Shown here piece by piece: positions 35,883-44,258 of a stretch of DNA of 64,000 bases. The notes under the pieces are model-generated. The model was given only the letters and a program-made list of their open reading frames with translations. It had not been told where the DNA came from and made no database searches. Positions within the stretch are counted from its first letter, which is position 1. Each line of letters opens with the position of its first letter. The DNA comes from CAIVVT01 sp963757265. GTDB lineage: Bacteria; Acidobacteriota; Terriglobia; Bryobacterales; Bryobacteraceae. Where the stretch lies: positions 124,001-188,000 of the forward strand of contig CAVWRA010000006.1 in the NCBI GenBank assembly GCA_963757265.1, written 5' to 3'. The translations under genes were made by a program, and so were the position numbers.

Positions 35883-36572
35883 ATGCAGCTTGCCCTTCTC
35901 GAACGCGAGATCATAGGCTGCGAGCGTTGCCCGCGCCTGCGCGAGTGGTGCGCCCGGGTGGCGCGGGTGAAGCGCCGTGCCTATCGTGAGGAAGACTACT
36001 GGGGCCGGCCGGTGCCCGGCTGCGGCGACCCCTCGGCCCGACTGCTGATCGTCGGTCTCGCACCGGGCGCTCACGGCGCCAACCGTACGGGACGCGTCTT
36101 CACGGGCGACGCTTCCGGCGACGTTTTGTACCGCGTGCTGTATCAATCCGGGTTTGCCAACCAGGCCCTCAGCCGCTCGCGTGCGGATGGTCTGCGCCTC
36201 ATCGGAGCCTGGATCACGGCCACTGTTCGCTGTGCCCCGCCCGACAACAGGCCGACGCCGCTGGAAATCTCCAATTGCCGTCCGTTCTTGGAACGGGAAC
36301 TGGCCCTGCTGCCGCGCGTCCGCGTGGTCGTGGCGCTCGGCCGGATCGCCTTTGAGAGCTGGCTCGTGTTGCTCAAACGCCGCGGTCTGCCCGTTCCTCG
36401 CGCCGCCCGCGGCTTCGCCCACGGGGGTGAATACGTGATCCCCGGTGCGCCGCTGCTGCTCGCCAGCTATCATCCCAGCCGCCAGAACACACAGACCGGG
36501 CGGCTGACCGAATCCATGCTGCTCTCGGTTTTCCTGCGCGCCCGTGCGGCGATCGAAGAGCCGCTGCGATAA
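35883..36572 (+). CDS. Family 5 uracil-DNA glycosylase (UdgB-type)
   Basis: A 229-residue base-excision repair enzyme. Cysteines IGCERCPRLREWC near the N-terminus, with ATVRCAPPDN further on, form the [4Fe-4S] site of families 4 and 5. Motif 1 is LLIVGLAPGAHGANRTGRVF; the Ala after GLAPGA where family 4 has Glu marks family 5. Motif 2 is LASYHPSRQNTQTGRL, carrying the catalytic histidine. Such enzymes remove uracil, and often hypoxanthine or other deaminated bases, from double-stranded DNA. The start is the ATG at the conserved MQLALLEREIIGC. Confidence 0.93.
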   Translation: MQLALLEREIIGCERCPRLREWCARVARVKRRAYREEDYWGRPVPGCGDPSARLLIVGLAPGAHGANRTGRVFTGDASGDVLYRVLYQSGFANQALSRSRADGLRLIGAWITATVRCAPPDNRPTPLEISNCRPFLERELALLPRVRVVVALGRIAFESWLVLLKRRGLPVPRAARGFAHGGEYVIPGAPLLLASYHPSRQNTQTGRLTESMLLSVFLRARAAIEEPLR

Positions 36573-36582
36573 CGTAGTGTAC

Positions 36583-37422
36583 ATGCTGACCCGCAGAGGA
36601 TTCTTCGCCGCCGTCTCGGCCGCCGCCTGGACCGCCCGCGCCAGTAGCGCACCCGCATTGAGAATCGGCGTGATGGACGGCGTGCTGCGCCTGTCCTCGA
36701 AGCCCGAGGCCGTGGCCAAGGCCCGCTCGCTCGGCCTCGGCGGCGTCCAGGTCACACTGGGTCAGGATCCCTCGAAAACGCACCTCCTGCTGGAGGACGC
36801 CGCGCTGCAACGCGCCTGGAAGGAGGCGGCCCGGCGCGAGCGCGTCACGCTGGACGCGACCTACATCGACATTCTGCATGTGAATTGTCTGAAGAACGAT
36901 CCTAAGGCGCCGGACCTCGTCCTCCGCGGCATCGCCGCCACCAAGGCCATCGGCGCGCCCATTTTGATGACCGTTTTCTTCGGAAAATGCGAGCTGCTCT
37001 CGCGCCAGGAGACCGATTCCGCCATCGCCGCCTTTAAGGAACTGGTCCAGGAAGCCGCTAAAGCGAAGATCGTGATCGGCTTCGAAAACGTCCTGCTGGC
37101 TGACGAGAACATCCGCGCGCACGATGCCATTGCATCGCCCTGGTTCAAGGTCTGGTACGACGTCGGCAACATGACCAACATGAAGGGCCAGAACGCCGCC
37201 GGGGAGATCCGCCGCCTGGGGCGCGATCGCATCTGCCAGTTTCACTTCAAGGACAAAGGCTACCTGGGCGAAGGCCAGGTGGACTTCCCGGCCATCCTGG
37301 CCGCCATCCGCGACATCGGCTTCCGTGGCTGGGCCAACCTCGAAACCAATTCGCCTTCGGGCGATGTGGACGCCGACGTCAAGCGCAACCTGAATTACCT
37401 CCACGGCCTGATGCACGCCTGA
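36583..37422 (+). CDS. Sugar phosphate isomerase/epimerase family TIM barrel, Tat-like signal
   Basis: A 279-residue protein of the xylose isomerase-like TIM barrel superfamily (AP endonuclease 2 fold). The leader MLTRRGFFAAVSAAAW has a twin-arginine character, suggesting export. Barrel strands include LGLGGVQVTLG, IGFENVLLADEN, WYDVGNMTNMKG, CQFHFKDKGYLGEGQVDF and GWANLETNSP, in which the Glu, Asp and His metal ligands of the fold can be seen. The probable substrate is a sugar, an inositol or a keto-sugar derivative; the family is too broad to say. It starts 10 bp after the glycosylase gene. Confidence 0.85.
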   Translation: MLTRRGFFAAVSAAAWTARASSAPALRIGVMDGVLRLSSKPEAVAKARSLGLGGVQVTLGQDPSKTHLLLEDAALQRAWKEAARRERVTLDATYIDILHVNCLKNDPKAPDLVLRGIAATKAIGAPILMTVFFGKCELLSRQETDSAIAAFKELVQEAAKAKIVIGFENVLLADENIRAHDAIASPWFKVWYDVGNMTNMKGQNAAGEIRRLGRDRICQFHFKDKGYLGEGQVDFPAILAAIRDIGFRGWANLETNSPSGDVDADVKRNLNYLHGLMHA

Positions 37423-37433
37423 GGGCGGCCGGG

Positions 37434-38741
37434 ATGCGCGCGGCGCTGGAGCGTTATTTCGAGTTCGCCCGCCTGGGGACGAACTGGCGCACGGAGGTCC
37501 TGGCTGGCGCCACGACCTTCGTCACCATGGCCTACATCATCTTCGTCAACCCGTCCATCCTCGCGGAAACGGGCATGCCGTTTGCCGCCCTGACCGCCGC
37601 CACCTGCCTCGCCTCGGCCATCGGCTGCTTCCTGATGGGCGGCTTGGCGCGCTATCCGATTGCGCTCGCCCCGGGCATGGGTTTGAACGCCTACTTCACG
37701 TTTGCCGTTGTGAAGGGTCTCGGCGTGCCCTGGCCCGCCGCGCTCGGCGCGGTCTTCGTCTCGGGCATTCTGTTTCTGATCCTGACGGCCGCCGGCGTGC
37801 GGCGCATGATCCTCGAGGCGATCCCGCGCGAGCTCTACGCTTCGGTGGCCGTGGGCATCGGGCTGTTCATCGCCTTCGTCGGCTTTCGCAACGCCGGCAT
37901 CGTCGTCCCCGACCCCGCCACGCTCGTCCGCCTGGGCAATCTGCGCGCTCCCGGCACGCTGCTGGCGCTGTTCGGCCTCTTCCTCACGGGCGGGCTCATG
38001 ATCTGGCGCGTCCAGGCCGCCATGCTGCTGGGCGTCGCCGGCACCACCCTCGCCGGCGTGCTGGCGGGTGTCGTGCAGTGGTCGCCGCAGCCCTATTCAG
38101 TTGGCGCGCTTTCGGGAACATTTTTGAAACTCGACGTTGCGGCCGCGTTGCGCCTCGGCCTGCTCGAGATCGTCTTCGTTTTTCTGTTCGTCGATTTGTT
38201 CGATAACATCGGCACCCTGGTGGCGGTCGGCACGCGCGCCGGCCTGTTCAACTCCGCGGGCAAAATCCCCCGCCTCAACAGCATCCTGACCTCCGACGCC
38301 CTGGCTACGACGGCCGGTTCGCTGCTCGGCACCTCCACCGTGGTCAGCTATGTAGAAAGCGCCGCCGGCGTGGTGGCGGGCGGCCGCAGCGGCGTGACCG
38401 CCATCGTCGCCGGCCTACTGTTTCTGGCCGCGTTGTTTGTCGCTCCCGTCGCTGGCGTGATCCCCGTTCAGGCCACAGCTCCGGCGCTGATCCTGGTCGG
38501 AGCGCTGATGCTCGCCCAAGCCCGCGAAATCGAGTGGGCCGATCCATTGAAGGCCATCCCGGCCTTCCTCACCCTGACCGCCATCCCGCTGACCTTTTCC
38601 ATCGCCAACGGCCTCGCCTTCGGCTTCCTGTCCTACACCGTCCTCCGCCTTCTGGCCGGTCAGGGTCGCCGCATCCACTGGCTCGTCTACCTGCTCGCCG
38701 CGCTCTGCGCGGCCCGTTTTTTCTACCTGGGGGGAGGATGA
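37434..38741 (+). CDS. NCS2 family purine permease (AzgA-like)
   Basis: Inner-membrane nucleobase transporter of 435 residues with about 12-14 hydrophobic segments. Characteristic motifs of the guanine/hypoxanthine (AzgA/PbuG) branch are FVTMAYIIFVNPSILAETGM, ALAPGMGLNAYFTFAVV, ELYASVAVGIGLFIAFVGF, FVDLFDNIGTLVAVGTRAGL and TSTVVSYVESAAGVVAGGRS. It probably imports guanine, hypoxanthine or adenine with protons. The final TGA overlaps the ATG of the acetyltransferase gene (ATGA). Confidence 0.94.
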   Translation: MRAALERYFEFARLGTNWRTEVLAGATTFVTMAYIIFVNPSILAETGMPFAALTAATCLASAIGCFLMGGLARYPIALAPGMGLNAYFTFAVVKGLGVPWPAALGAVFVSGILFLILTAAGVRRMILEAIPRELYASVAVGIGLFIAFVGFRNAGIVVPDPATLVRLGNLRAPGTLLALFGLFLTGGLMIWRVQAAMLLGVAGTTLAGVLAGVVQWSPQPYSVGALSGTFLKLDVAAALRLGLLEIVFVFLFVDLFDNIGTLVAVGTRAGLFNSAGKIPRLNSILTSDALATTAGSLLGTSTVVSYVESAAGVVAGGRSGVTAIVAGLLFLAALFVAPVAGVIPVQATAPALILVGALMLAQAREIEWADPLKAIPAFLTLTAIPLTFSIANGLAFGFLSYTVLRLLAGQGRRIHWLVYLLAALCAARFFYLGGG

Positions 38742-39247
38742 AGCGGCTGGAGCACGACGTTCGGATTGAACCGCTGACAGCCCGCGATTGGACCGCCGTC
38801 CAGGCGATCTTCGAAGAGGGCATTCACAGCGGCGACGCGACTTTCGAAACCGCGACTCCCGAGTGGGAACAATGGAATGCGAGTCATCTGCCCACGTGCC
38901 GGCTGGTGGCGCGCGCGGGCGATGAGATCCTCGGCTGGGCCGCATTGAGTCCGGCCTCCCACCGGCGTTGCTACGCCGGCGTCGCGGAGGCCAGCCTCTA
39001 TATTGCAGACCACGCGCGCGGCCGCGGCGTCGGGACACGTTTATTGGGCGCGCTGATAGAAGCCTCCGAGCGGGCCGGCATCTGGTCCCTGCAATCGTCG
39101 ACCTTCCCGGAAAACACGGCCAGCCTGGCGCTGCAACGGCGGCATGGATTTCGCATCATCGGCCGGCGGGAGCGGATTGGGTGCCAGGACGGCCGCTGGA
39201 GGGACGTGGTCCTGCTGGAGCGCCGCAGCACCGTCGCAGGCATTTGA
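38738..39247 (+). CDS. GNAT family N-acetyltransferase (Pat/phosphinothricin-like)
   Basis: A 169-residue acetyl-CoA-dependent N-acetyltransferase. The phosphinothricin-like features are IRPLTARDW-type start (IEPLTARDWTAVQAIFEEGI), DATFETATPEWEQW, SLYIADHARGRGVGTRLLGA (the acetyl-CoA loop RGRGVG) and FPENTASLALQRRHGFRIIG. Relatives acetylate phosphinothricin, methionine sulfone or other small amines; the true substrate is unknown. It is translationally coupled to the permease gene upstream. Confidence 0.9.
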   Translation: MKRLEHDVRIEPLTARDWTAVQAIFEEGIHSGDATFETATPEWEQWNASHLPTCRLVARAGDEILGWAALSPASHRRCYAGVAEASLYIADHARGRGVGTRLLGALIEASERAGIWSLQSSTFPENTASLALQRRHGFRIIGRRERIGCQDGRWRDVVLLERRSTVAGI

Positions 39248-39269
39248 CGCGCCGCTCGTGCGCCTCGGC

Positions 39270-40352
39270 TTAAAGCAAATCGCCGCGCTTTTGTTTTTCG
39301 AGATCCTGCACCACTTCGCCCACCCGCTGCGCCTGGTCCCGGCGTGTGATCAGCAGCGCGTCGGGCGTCTCCACCACGATCAGGTCGTCCACGCCCAGCA
39401 GCGCCACGAGCTTGCCCGGCGCATCCACCAGGTTGCCCGCGGCCCGCGCGAACAGCGCCTCGCTACGGGCTGCGTTGCCCTGCGCGTCCTTCGGCAGCAG
39501 ATCATACACGGCATTCCAGCTGCCCACGTCGCTCCAGCCGACATCTCCGGCCGCAAAGCCCACCACGCCCTTCGCCCTCTCGAGCACGGCGTAGTCGACC
39601 GAGATGTTCTCGCACTGCGGAAAGACCTCGGCCAGCTTCGCCGCGAACGCACGGCCGCCGAAGCGGGGCAGCGTGTCCAGCAACGCGGCGGTCTGCGGCA
39701 GGTGCTCGTGCAGCGCATTGAGAAAGACGTCCGCGCGCCAGAAGAACACGCCTGCATTCCACCCGAAGTGGCCCGCCTCGACGAACAACCGGGCCGTTTC
39801 CGGATCCGGTTTTTCGCGGAAACGCACAATCTCCACCGGCTTGAGCGAGCCCGGCTCCATCCCGCCGGGAGGGAATTCGATGTAACCGTACCCCGTCTCC
39901 GCCCAGCGCGGCACAATCCCCACAATCGACATCCGGCCGGCCGCCGCCGCTCGATAGGCCGCCCGCAGCGTCTTCGAAAACGCCGCCGGCCGCCCGATGT
40001 GATGATCGGCCGGGAAGACTCCCATCACGGCGTCGCGGTCGGCCTCGAAGAGAATTTTTGCCGCCATGCCGATCGCCGGCGCGGTGTTGCGCTGCACCGG
40101 TTCTGCCAGAATCTGCCGCCGCGGCACCCCGGGCAGTTGCCGCACGATCTCGTCGCGCAGATGCTCGTTCGTCAGCACCCACACGCGCTCCCGCCTCAGC
40201 AGCTTCTCCAGCCGGGCCACGGTCTCCTGGAGCAGCGACTCCGCGCCGAGAAACGGCAGCACCTGTTTGGAGCGGCGGCGCCGGCTGCGCGGCCAGAAGC
40301 GGGTGCCTCTTCCCCCCGCCAGCACCAAGGCGTAGAGATGATCGCTTTTCAT
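39270..40352 (-). CDS. manC: Mannose-1-phosphate guanylyltransferase
   Basis: Makes GDP-mannose from mannose-1-phosphate and GTP, for polysaccharides and glycans. The 360-residue protein starts MKSDHLYALVLAGGRGTRFW, the nucleotidyltransferase loop. It has EPVQRNTAPAIGMAA, GVFPADHHIGRPAAF, ETGYGYIEFP, REKPDPETARLFVEAGHFGW and VGWSDVGSWNAVYDLLP, all typical of GMP-type ManC. The natural start is this ATG, overlapping by one base the restored stop of the signal peptidase gene (TGATG). As read, a frameshift upstream joins the two genes into a single 639-codon frame, which I regard as false. No PMI domain is present. Confidence 0.9.
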   Translation of the reverse strand: MKSDHLYALVLAGGRGTRFWPRSRRRRSKQVLPFLGAESLLQETVARLEKLLRRERVWVLTNEHLRDEIVRQLPGVPRRQILAEPVQRNTAPAIGMAAKILFEADRDAVMGVFPADHHIGRPAAFSKTLRAAYRAAAAGRMSIVGIVPRWAETGYGYIEFPPGGMEPGSLKPVEIVRFREKPDPETARLFVEAGHFGWNAGVFFWRADVFLNALHEHLPQTAALLDTLPRFGGRAFAAKLAEVFPQCENISVDYAVLERAKGVVGFAAGDVGWSDVGSWNAVYDLLPKDAQGNAARSEALFARAAGNLVDAPGKLVALLGVDDLIVVETPDALLITRRDQAQRVGEVVQDLEKQKRGDLL

Positions 40353-41189
40353 CAATTCAGCGGATAACCGCGCACCAGCAGGAAGGTCCGCCTCCAGCGC
40401 GTCTTCGAAAAGAAGTGCGTCGCGATGTCCAGCAGATGATCCAGTGAGATGAAATTCGGGTCCGTCAGGGCCTCCGTTGAACGCGTCGTAGCTCCAGAAA
40501 ATGATCGCCGGCTTGCCCACGATATTCTCCCGCGGAACCAGGCCCCAATAGCGCGAATCGAGCGAGTTGTCGCGGTTGTCCCCCATGGCGTAGTAGTTGT
40601 CCGGAGGAACCACCAGTTCGCCGTTCTGCACGTTGGCCTGCAGCATCTCCAATCCGCGCTCCATCACCAGGCCGTCCGGCGGCGCGACGGGGAAGTTGTC
40701 CCGGTATTCATTGGGATACGGAAGCTTGTGGACCGCGTACGGCTCGTTCATCTTCCGGCCGTTCAGGTACAGCTCCCGGTTGCTCAAATGGATCCGGTCG
40801 CCCGGCACTCCGATCACCCGTTTGACGTAGTTCTCCTTCGGATTCACCGGGTACTTGAAGACAATGATGTCCCCGCGCTTTACGTCCGTGTAGGGCAGCA
40901 GATAACCCGCATAGGAGGAGTGCGGCGAGAAGGCCAGTTTGTCCACGATCATGTGATCGCCGATGAGCACGGTGTCTTCCATCGACGACGTCGGGACCAC
41001 GAAGGCCTGCAGCAGCGTCGCCGTGCCGAACACCAGCAGCAGAATGGTCACGGTCCACTCGGCGACGAACGAGCGCACCTGCTCGGCGAAGTCGGGTTTC
41101 GTCCCCGGCTTTGCGCTCTCAACCGCGGCGGGCTTCGCCGCCTCGTCCTGCTTTGCCTTGCGCTTCTTTTTTTCAGTGCTCTGGCTCAA
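40352..41189 (-). CDS. lepB: Signal peptidase I, first of tandem pair (frameshifted near 3' end)
   Basis: Membrane serine protease that removes Sec/Tat signal peptides. A basic N-terminus and one transmembrane helix (AEWTVTILLLVFGTATLLQA) precede the catalytic Ser in VPTSSMEDTVLIGDH and the Lys in YVKRVIGVPGDRIHL. The MGDNRDNSLDSRYWGLVP box is present. The frame is sound to SYDAFNGG. Then an extra base in a run of three at 40468-40470 shifts it. The other frame gives the expected ending (DPNFISLDHLLDIATHFFS then RTFLLVRGYPLN), matching the paralogue next door. It starts at a TTG 9 bp after the paralogue. Confidence 0.85.
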
Positions 41190-41198
41190 TCGACGGCC

Positions 41199-42017
41199 TC
41201 AATTTCCCGTTGGATACCCGTGAATCAGCAGCAATGTCCGGCTCCAGCGCGTTTTGGTCGGAAAAAATCTCAGGATGTCCCACAGGTGCGCGAAATCCAC
41301 GCCGGAGCTCGTCAAATGCTCCGTCGTAGCGTCGTAGGACCAATACACCAACAACGGCTTGCCGATGATGTTCGACCGCGGAACGAAACCCCAGTACCGG
41401 GAATCGAGCGACCTGTCGCGATTGTCGCCCATGACAAAGAACGATTCGTCGGCCACCACGATTTCGCCCCGCACCACCGCTTTTTCCAGCATCACGGCCG
41501 CTCTTTCATCAATCCGTGTGTTCGGCTCGGAGGGGAAGTTGTCGCGATAGGAATCCAGCGCCAGATCTTTGTGATACTTGTACGGCTCCCGCAGCGGTTT
41601 GCCATCCAGGTAAACCTGCTTGTTGACGATCCGCAGGTGGTCGCCGGGCACGCCGATCACCCGCTTCACGAACGTCTGCCGCGGATCCACCGGATAGCGG
41701 AAGACGATGATGTCGCCGCGCTTCACGGGCGTGTAAGGCAGCAGGTACTTGCTCACCGGCCCCGCCGGCGCGTACGACAGCTTGTCCACCAGCAGATGAT
41801 CGCCGATCAGCAGAGTATCCTCCATCGACCCCGTGGGGATGACGAACGCCTGCACCAGCGTCGTGGTCCCGAACAGCAGCAGCAGGATCGTGATGGTCCA
41901 CTCCGCGATCGCATTGCGCGGCGCTTCGGAGGGCTCTCGCCCGGCCGTCTTGCTTGGCGGTCCCGGCGGCGCCGCGGATTCGTATGCCGTCGGGGCCGCC
42001 ATTTCCTGATCGTCCAC
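41199..42017 (-). CDS. lepB: Signal peptidase I, second of tandem pair
   Basis: Intact 272-residue signal peptidase I. Features in order are a Pro/Ala-rich cytoplasmic N-terminus, a membrane helix (AEWTITILLLLFGTTTLVQA), the Ser active site (PTGSMEDTLLIGDH), the Lys (VKRVIGVPGDHLRI) and the FVMGDNRDRSLDSRYWGFVP box. The C-terminus reads KTRWSRTLLLIHGYP. It is a tandem paralogue of the following lepB gene and lies 6 bp after the JAB-domain membrane protein gene. All are on one leftward transcript. Confidence 0.95.
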   Translation of the reverse strand: MDDQEMAAPTAYESAAPPGPPSKTAGREPSEAPRNAIAEWTITILLLLFGTTTLVQAFVIPTGSMEDTLLIGDHLLVDKLSYAPAGPVSKYLLPYTPVKRGDIIVFRYPVDPRQTFVKRVIGVPGDHLRIVNKQVYLDGKPLREPYKYHKDLALDSYRDNFPSEPNTRIDERAAVMLEKAVVRGEIVVADESFFVMGDNRDRSLDSRYWGFVPRSNIIGKPLLVYWSYDATTEHLTSSGVDFAHLWDILRFFPTKTRWSRTLLLIHGYPTGN

Positions 42018-42023
42018 TATCCG

Positions 42024-43391
42024 TTATTGTACCGGAACGGGAGCGGCCGGCTGCCCCTCCCCGGAGCCCGCCGCCGGTTGCGTCTCCACCGTTTCGCTGA
42101 ATGACGAACGGCCGTTCAGGAACAGCGTGAGGCGAAAGCGCAGCGCATGGTCTTTCCCGCGGTAGACCAGGCTGCCCCGCGCCAGGCTGGCGGCCGTCAG
42201 GCCCATGGGCGGGGTCGTCGAGCCGTCCTCGACCACCAGTTCCCCGCGCTGGGCTGCGCGCACCGCCACCGCGTCGGGGTTCCACTTCAGGTGATAACTA
42301 TCCCCGAACCGCGACACGCTCAGTTGGATCGCATACGGATCGCCCGTCAGCGCCAGGTTCTGTGCGCGGTAGAAGCCCAGCCCGACCTCGAACCCGAGCA
42401 CCACGCCCAGAATCAGGAAGATGAACGAAAGCGGCACCCACACCCAGCGATTGCGCTTCATGGGCGCCCGCGCCACCTCCGGGCGGCTGCCCTCCACATA
42501 GGCCGCTTCACGGTACACGCCTGCGCCCCCGTTCTCCTCCGTTGACCCGGGAGCGGTCCGGTTCTCCGATCCCTTTTCCTCCCCGCGCCCAGCGCCCGCC
42601 GACAGAGTCAGCGGTGCGCTTTGCCGGCGCCGCCTGCGGCTGATCACAGCGCCAAAATCGTCCTGGTTTAAAGACGGAATCTCGGCTTCGGCCTCGCGCG
42701 GCGCCTCCGCCTCAACCGCCGCCGCGTCGGATCCTGCATCGGCCTCCGGTTCCGGGATCGCCTCCCCGGCAACCGGCTGCACGGGCGCCTCGCCGCGCGC
42801 CCGCGGCGCAGCCGGACCCACGCCCATCTCTTTTCTTCGGAATACGAACGTCCGCGTTTGCGGCTCGGTCGGGAACACACCGTGTTCCCGGCACAACAGC
42901 ACCGCCTCGTTGGGCCGCGTGTTGTACGGTTTGATCAACAGGCAAGTCGCCCCGTCCTGTGGAAAGCGGGCGTCCAGCAGCGCCAGGTCCTGTTCGCTCA
43001 GCTGGATCGTGTCCCGCGTGATGCTGCGGAAGAAGCCCACCACGCGCGCTTCGCCCGGGCCGGCCTTCGCCGAGTTCTCCAGAACTTGGTCCAACTCCTG
43101 CAGATCCTTCTCCGAGAGAACGTATGACGGCCCCATCAGGTGTTCGCAATGGATGATCTGGAACTCCTGCACCCGCACGATCAGCCTGGCGCCCCGCTCA
43201 GCGCTGCCCAGCAGCACTCCTCCCACTTCGGCCCCGCGCTTGGGCAGTGCGCCGAAGCCCCGCATCACCTCGTAGTTCATGCGGTCGATCAGCTCGGAAT
43301 GCAGGTGGACGGCGTAGTCCTTCCCCGCGGGCTCCCACACGTAGAAGCCCGTCGGGCTCGCGGTCCCCGGACTGGAAAGCGGCGGATCCAT
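42024..43391 (-). CDS. Membrane protein with degenerate JAB/MPN-like N-terminal domain
   Basis: A 455-residue protein. Residues about 35-190 look like a JAB1/MPN fold: EVGGVLLGSAERG, then VVGFFRSITRDTIQLSEQDL, then CLLIKPYNTRPNEAVLLCRE. In active JAMM enzymes the middle segment carries His-x-His and Ser/Asp; here RSI stands where HSH would be, so metal binding is probably lost. A long acidic, disordered linker (residues about 195-320) leads to one transmembrane helix (WVWVPLSFIFLILGVVLGFE). A C-terminal beta-rich exported domain follows (QLSVSRFGDSYHLKWNPDAV, RFRLTLFLNG). It precedes two lepB genes in one operon. Function unknown; the domain call is by pattern. Confidence 0.65.
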   Translation of the reverse strand: MDPPLSSPGTASPTGFYVWEPAGKDYAVHLHSELIDRMNYEVMRGFGALPKRGAEVGGVLLGSAERGARLIVRVQEFQIIHCEHLMGPSYVLSEKDLQELDQVLENSAKAGPGEARVVGFFRSITRDTIQLSEQDLALLDARFPQDGATCLLIKPYNTRPNEAVLLCREHGVFPTEPQTRTFVFRRKEMGVGPAAPRARGEAPVQPVAGEAIPEPEADAGSDAAAVEAEAPREAEAEIPSLNQDDFGAVISRRRRRQSAPLTLSAGAGRGEEKGSENRTAPGSTEENGGAGVYREAAYVEGSRPEVARAPMKRNRWVWVPLSFIFLILGVVLGFEVGLGFYRAQNLALTGDPYAIQLSVSRFGDSYHLKWNPDAVAVRAAQRGELVVEDGSTTPPMGLTAASLARGSLVYRGKDHALRFRLTLFLNGRSSFSETVETQPAAGSGEGQPAAPVPVQ

Positions 43392-43471
43392 GCTCGTTTG
43401 AAGGCGCCTCCCTCCTCCGGGCGCGCCCCCGTTAGATCATCCTACGCGATGCGCCCGGCCGGCGCGCGGCC

Positions 43472-44245
43472 TTAAGCCGCCCCCGCCGCCTGCGTCTCTT
43501 CCCGGTAGGTCAGCGCGGCTCGCAGGTAGTCCTGGTTGAGTCGGGCGATGTTCTCCAGCTTGATGTTCTTCGGACACACGGCCTCGCACTCGCCGTAATT
43601 CGTGCACGCGCCGAACAACTCACTCTGCATCTGCTCGAGCATCCGCAGCGCCCGCCGGTCGCGCTCCGGCTCCCCCTGCGGCAGCCGCCCCAGGTGCGAG
43701 ATTTTGGCCGCCGTGAACAGCATCGCCGATGCGTTCGGACACGCCGCCACGCACGCCCCGCAACCGATGCACGCCGCCGCGTCCATCGCCATGTCGGCGC
43801 ACTTCTTTTCGATCGGGATCGCGTTGGCGTCCGGCGCGCTGCCCGTGTTCACCGACACGTAGCCGCCGGCCGCAATGATCCGGTCGAACGCCGAGCGGTC
43901 CACCATCAGATCCTTCACCACCGGAAACGCCGCCGCGCGGAACGGCTCCAGCCACAGCTCGTCACCGTCCTTGAAATGCCGCATGTGCAGTTGGCACACC
44001 GTCGTGCCCCGCATCGGCCCGTGCGGCACGCCGTTGATCATGAAGCCGCAGCACCCGCAGATTCCCTCGCGGCAATCGTGCTCGAACGCCACCGGCTCGC
44101 CGCCCTCCTTGATCAACTGCTGGTTCAGCACGTCGAGCATCTCCAGGAACGACATGTGTTCGTTGACGTCCTGCGCCGTGTACCGCACCATCCTGCCCGC
44201 GCTGCGCGCGTCTTTCTGCCGCCAGATGTGGAGCGTGAGTTTCAT
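43472..44245 (-). CDS. sdhB: Succinate dehydrogenase/fumarate reductase iron-sulfur subunit
   Basis: A 257-residue electron-transfer subunit. The [2Fe-2S] site is CREGICGCCGFMINGVPHG. The [4Fe-4S] and [3Fe-4S] sites are CIGCGACVAACPNASAM and CTNYGECEAVCPKNIKL. The sequence type (HIWRQKDARSAGRMVRY) belongs to the B-type enzymes with a single cytochrome subunit, as in Bacteroidetes and Acidobacteria. It lies 13 bp after sdhA and completes sdhCAB. It passes electrons from FAD to menaquinone (quinone type inferred). Confidence 0.96.
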   Translation of the reverse strand: MKLTLHIWRQKDARSAGRMVRYTAQDVNEHMSFLEMLDVLNQQLIKEGGEPVAFEHDCREGICGCCGFMINGVPHGPMRGTTVCQLHMRHFKDGDELWLEPFRAAAFPVVKDLMVDRSAFDRIIAAGGYVSVNTGSAPDANAIPIEKKCADMAMDAAACIGCGACVAACPNASAMLFTAAKISHLGRLPQGEPERDRRALRMLEQMQSELFGACTNYGECEAVCPKNIKLENIARLNQDYLRAALTYREETQAAGAA

Positions 44246-44258
44246 TCAGGCTGCCTCT

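Noticed and set aside
39270..41189. A single gene encoding a signal peptidase I-ManC fusion
   Set aside because: The other frame restores a normal LepB C-terminus and a TGATG junction to manC, so the fusion is best explained by one extra base near 40468-40470.
40449..42104. A 551-codon open frame antisense to the lepB pair
   Set aside because: Shadow of the two conserved signal peptidase genes; the low-complexity His/Arg/Val translation has no recognisable features.
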